Shown one piece after another: positions 6,743 to 7,714 of a stretch of 7,714 nt of DNA. The notes beneath the pieces were generated by a model. It made no database searches, was not told the DNA's origin, and saw only the letters and a list, made by a program, of their open reading frames with translations. A program made the position numbers and the translations under genes. The DNA is taken from positions 1-7,714 of the forward strand of contig CANRQH010000063.1 in NCBI GenBank assembly GCA_947632745.1. Reading direction: 5' to 3'. This DNA is from an uncultured Clostridia bacterium (GTDB lineage Bacteria > Bacillota > Clostridia > TANB77 > CAG-508). Within the stretch, counting starts at the first letter, position 1. Each line of letters opens with the position of its first letter.

Positions 6743-7612
6743 ATGGAAAGCAATAAATTAGAAACAATTTCAAATTTATTTGAAGGTAAAGAAATTAGAA
6801 GTGTATGGGATTCTACAAAAGAAGATTATTATTTTAGTGTTACAGATGTTATAAGTGCTCTAACAGATAGTAAAATTCCTAAAAGATATTGGTCTGATTT
6901 AAAAAGAAAATTAATTGAAGAAGGTAGTCAGTTGTACGAAAATATCGTACAACTAAAAATGACATCGAAAAAAGATGGAAAAAATTATCTAACTGATACA
7001 CTAGATACTAAAGGAATTCTAAGACTTATTGAATCCGTTCCAAGCAGTAAAGCAGAACCATTTAAACTATGGCTTGCAAAAATGGGAAGTGATAGAATTG
7101 ATGAAATATTTGACCCTGAAATTGCTATAAATAGAGCAATTAACTATTATAGAAATAGAGGATATTCTGATAAATGGATAGAAAGAAGACTAAAAGGCAT
7201 TTTAGATCGAAATAAATTAACAGATATATGGAAAGAAAATGGTATAAAAGGAAATTTTGAATATGCTATATTAACTAATGAAATTTATAAAAGTTGGTCG
7301 GGGATGAAAGCTAGTGAATATAAGGAATATAAGAATATTAGAAAAGAATCTCTAAGAGACAATATGACTGATATGGAAATAGCCTTAACTGATTTAGGAG
7401 AAATAGCTACAAGAGAACTAGCGAAAGAACATAGACCTTATGGGTTAAAAGAAAATAAAAAAGTTGCAAAGATGGGTGGACATGCTACAAAAGTTGCAAG
7501 AGAAGATATAGAAAAAAATTTAGGAAAAACAGTTATTAGTAATAAAAACTCTTTAAGTTATAAATATGTAAATCAAAAACAATTAAATAACAGTAGCAAT
7601 AAAATTGTGTAA
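6743..7612 (+). CDS. BRO-N / DinD-like phage-associated protein
   Basis: A 289-residue protein. Residues 12-118 form a BRO-N domain: WDSTKEDYYFSVTDVISALT, then YWSDLKRKLIEEGSQL and ILRLIESVPSSKAEPFKLWL, a block typical of phage antirepressor-like proteins. The rest (about 119-265) matches the DinD-like extension: INYYRNRGYSDKWIERRLKG, EYAILTNEIYKSW, EYKEYKNIRKESLRDNMTDMEIAL, and a basic KVAKMGGHATKVARE helix. BRO-N proteins bind DNA in phages and viruses; E. coli DinD is an SOS-induced protein that inhibits RecA. Which applies here is unknown. It has its own strong promoter and a good ribosome binding site, and I found no obvious Firmicute LexA box. The coding sequence includes a perfect 10-bp palindrome (6930-6954). 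Its presence suggests an acquired gene, although no integrase, att site or other phage gene is visible nearby. Confidence 0.87.
   Translation: MESNKLETISNLFEGKEIRSVWDSTKEDYYFSVTDVISALTDSKIPKRYWSDLKRKLIEEGSQLYENIVQLKMTSKKDGKNYLTDTLDTKGILRLIESVPSSKAEPFKLWLAKMGSDRIDEIFDPEIAINRAINYYRNRGYSDKWIERRLKGILDRNKLTDIWKENGIKGNFEYAILTNEIYKSWSGMKASEYKEYKNIRKESLRDNMTDMEIALTDLGEIATRELAKEHRPYGLKENKKVAKMGGHATKVAREDIEKNLGKTVISNKNSLSYKYVNQKQLNNSSNKIV
6930..6954 (+). repeat. Perfect 10-bp inverted repeat inside the BRO/DinD gene
   Basis: AGTTGTACGA (6930-6939), loop AAATA, TCGTACAACT (6945-6954). It covers codons 63-71 and uses TTG, TAC, ATC and CTA, codons less favoured here than TTA, TAT and ATT/ATA. It could be an RNA hairpin in the message or a protein-binding site on DNA. 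Confidence 0.7.
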
Positions 7613-7621
7613 CACGTTACA
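7608..7621. promoter_or_regulatory. Operator-like palindrome upstream of the right-edge promoter
   Basis: TGTAAC-AC-GTTACA: two perfect 6-bp half sites with a two-base centre. It overlaps the stop codon of the BRO/DinD gene and lies 21 bases before the next -35. Its size and position suit a regulator site, but no regulator is identified. Confidence 0.35.
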
Positions 7622-7642
7622 AAATGTTTGTTCAAGATACAT

Positions 7643-7671
7643 TTGACAAAAATAAAAAATTTGTGTATAAT
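7643..7671 (+). promoter_or_regulatory. Perfect consensus sigma-A promoter at the right edge
   Basis: TTGACA (7643-7648), exactly 17 bases, TATAAT (7666-7671). Both hexamers match the consensus fully. Transcription should start near 7678. Confidence 0.85.
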
Positions 7672-7677
7672 GTAAAT

Positions 7678-7714
7678 AGAAAATGAGAGCCACAGAATAT
7701 GTGGTTACCACTAT
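7678..7714 (+). other. Start of an unidentified structured leader or small RNA
   Basis: The transcript from the perfect promoter would begin with a segment richer in G and C than its surroundings. GCCACA (7689-7694) can pair with TGTGGT (7700-7705) across a five-base loop. The same GTGG (7701-7704) can instead pair with CCAC (7708-7711). The two hairpins exclude each other. An ATG at 7683 is open to the window end but only about five bases after the predicted start, with no ribosome binding site. A riboswitch-like leader, a small RNA or a leaderless gene are all possible; the class is not recognised and the rest is outside the window. Confidence 0.4.

Noticed and set aside
7622..7644. AAATGT...ACATTT and the GTTC in this stretch as a LexA/SOS box
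   Set aside because: It lacks the GAAC-4-GTTC core of Firmicute LexA sites and the arms are A/T-rich.
1..7714. tRNA or rRNA genes, CRISPR arrays and insertion sequences
   Set aside because: No cloverleaf-like G/C-rich segment, regularly spaced repeats or transposase-like frame was seen on either strand.

Overview
The window comes from a very AT-rich, walled, low-GC Gram-positive bacterium. The best fit is an uncultured gut-type member of the Clostridia. This rests on the extreme A/T codon bias, AGGAGG-type ribosome binding sites, consensus sigma-A promoters with 17-base spacers, and the set of families present: YkvI-like, DUF5711, CvpA, LCP, a DacF-type carboxypeptidase and ComEA. TGG is used for Trp and TGA is not read through, so this is the standard bacterial code. 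The assignment is an inference from family content, not a database match.

Layout. Bases 2-598 (+) are the 3' end of a YkvI-like membrane protein whose start lies before the window. A strong extended -10 promoter at 602-630 starts a unit with a DUF5711 protein (membrane anchor plus predicted beta-propeller-like exterior, 683-1864) and a CvpA-family membrane protein (1897-2568). The last codons of cvpA contain a second near-consensus promoter (2541-2569) for an LCP-family wall-polymer ligase (2620-3987). A 10-bp hairpin at 4003-4029 separates this gene from a convergent gene on the minus strand (4037-5303). That gene is a secreted D-Ala-D-Ala carboxypeptidase broken into two frames near base 4508. 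Going the other way is comEA (5418-6062), a membrane-anchored DNA-binding competence protein.

The right side (6063-7714) has a more accessory character. It holds a small stand-alone Amidase_6 cysteine amidase with no signal peptide (6160-6636), then a BRO/DinD-type phage-associated protein (6743-7612) with its own extended -10 promoter. After it comes a perfect -35/-10 promoter (7643-7671) that fires into the window edge. The start of its transcript can form two alternative hairpins and has no room for a ribosome binding site.

The left and middle genes fit a cell-envelope theme: an LCP enzyme attaching wall polymers, a carboxypeptidase trimming peptidoglycan, and membrane proteins of uncertain function. 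I see no clear new multi-gene system. The points most worth checking are the carboxypeptidase frameshift, the orphan Shine-Dalgarno plus hairpin before the DUF5711 gene, the perfect 10-bp palindrome inside the BRO/DinD gene, and the unidentified RNA or leader at the right edge.
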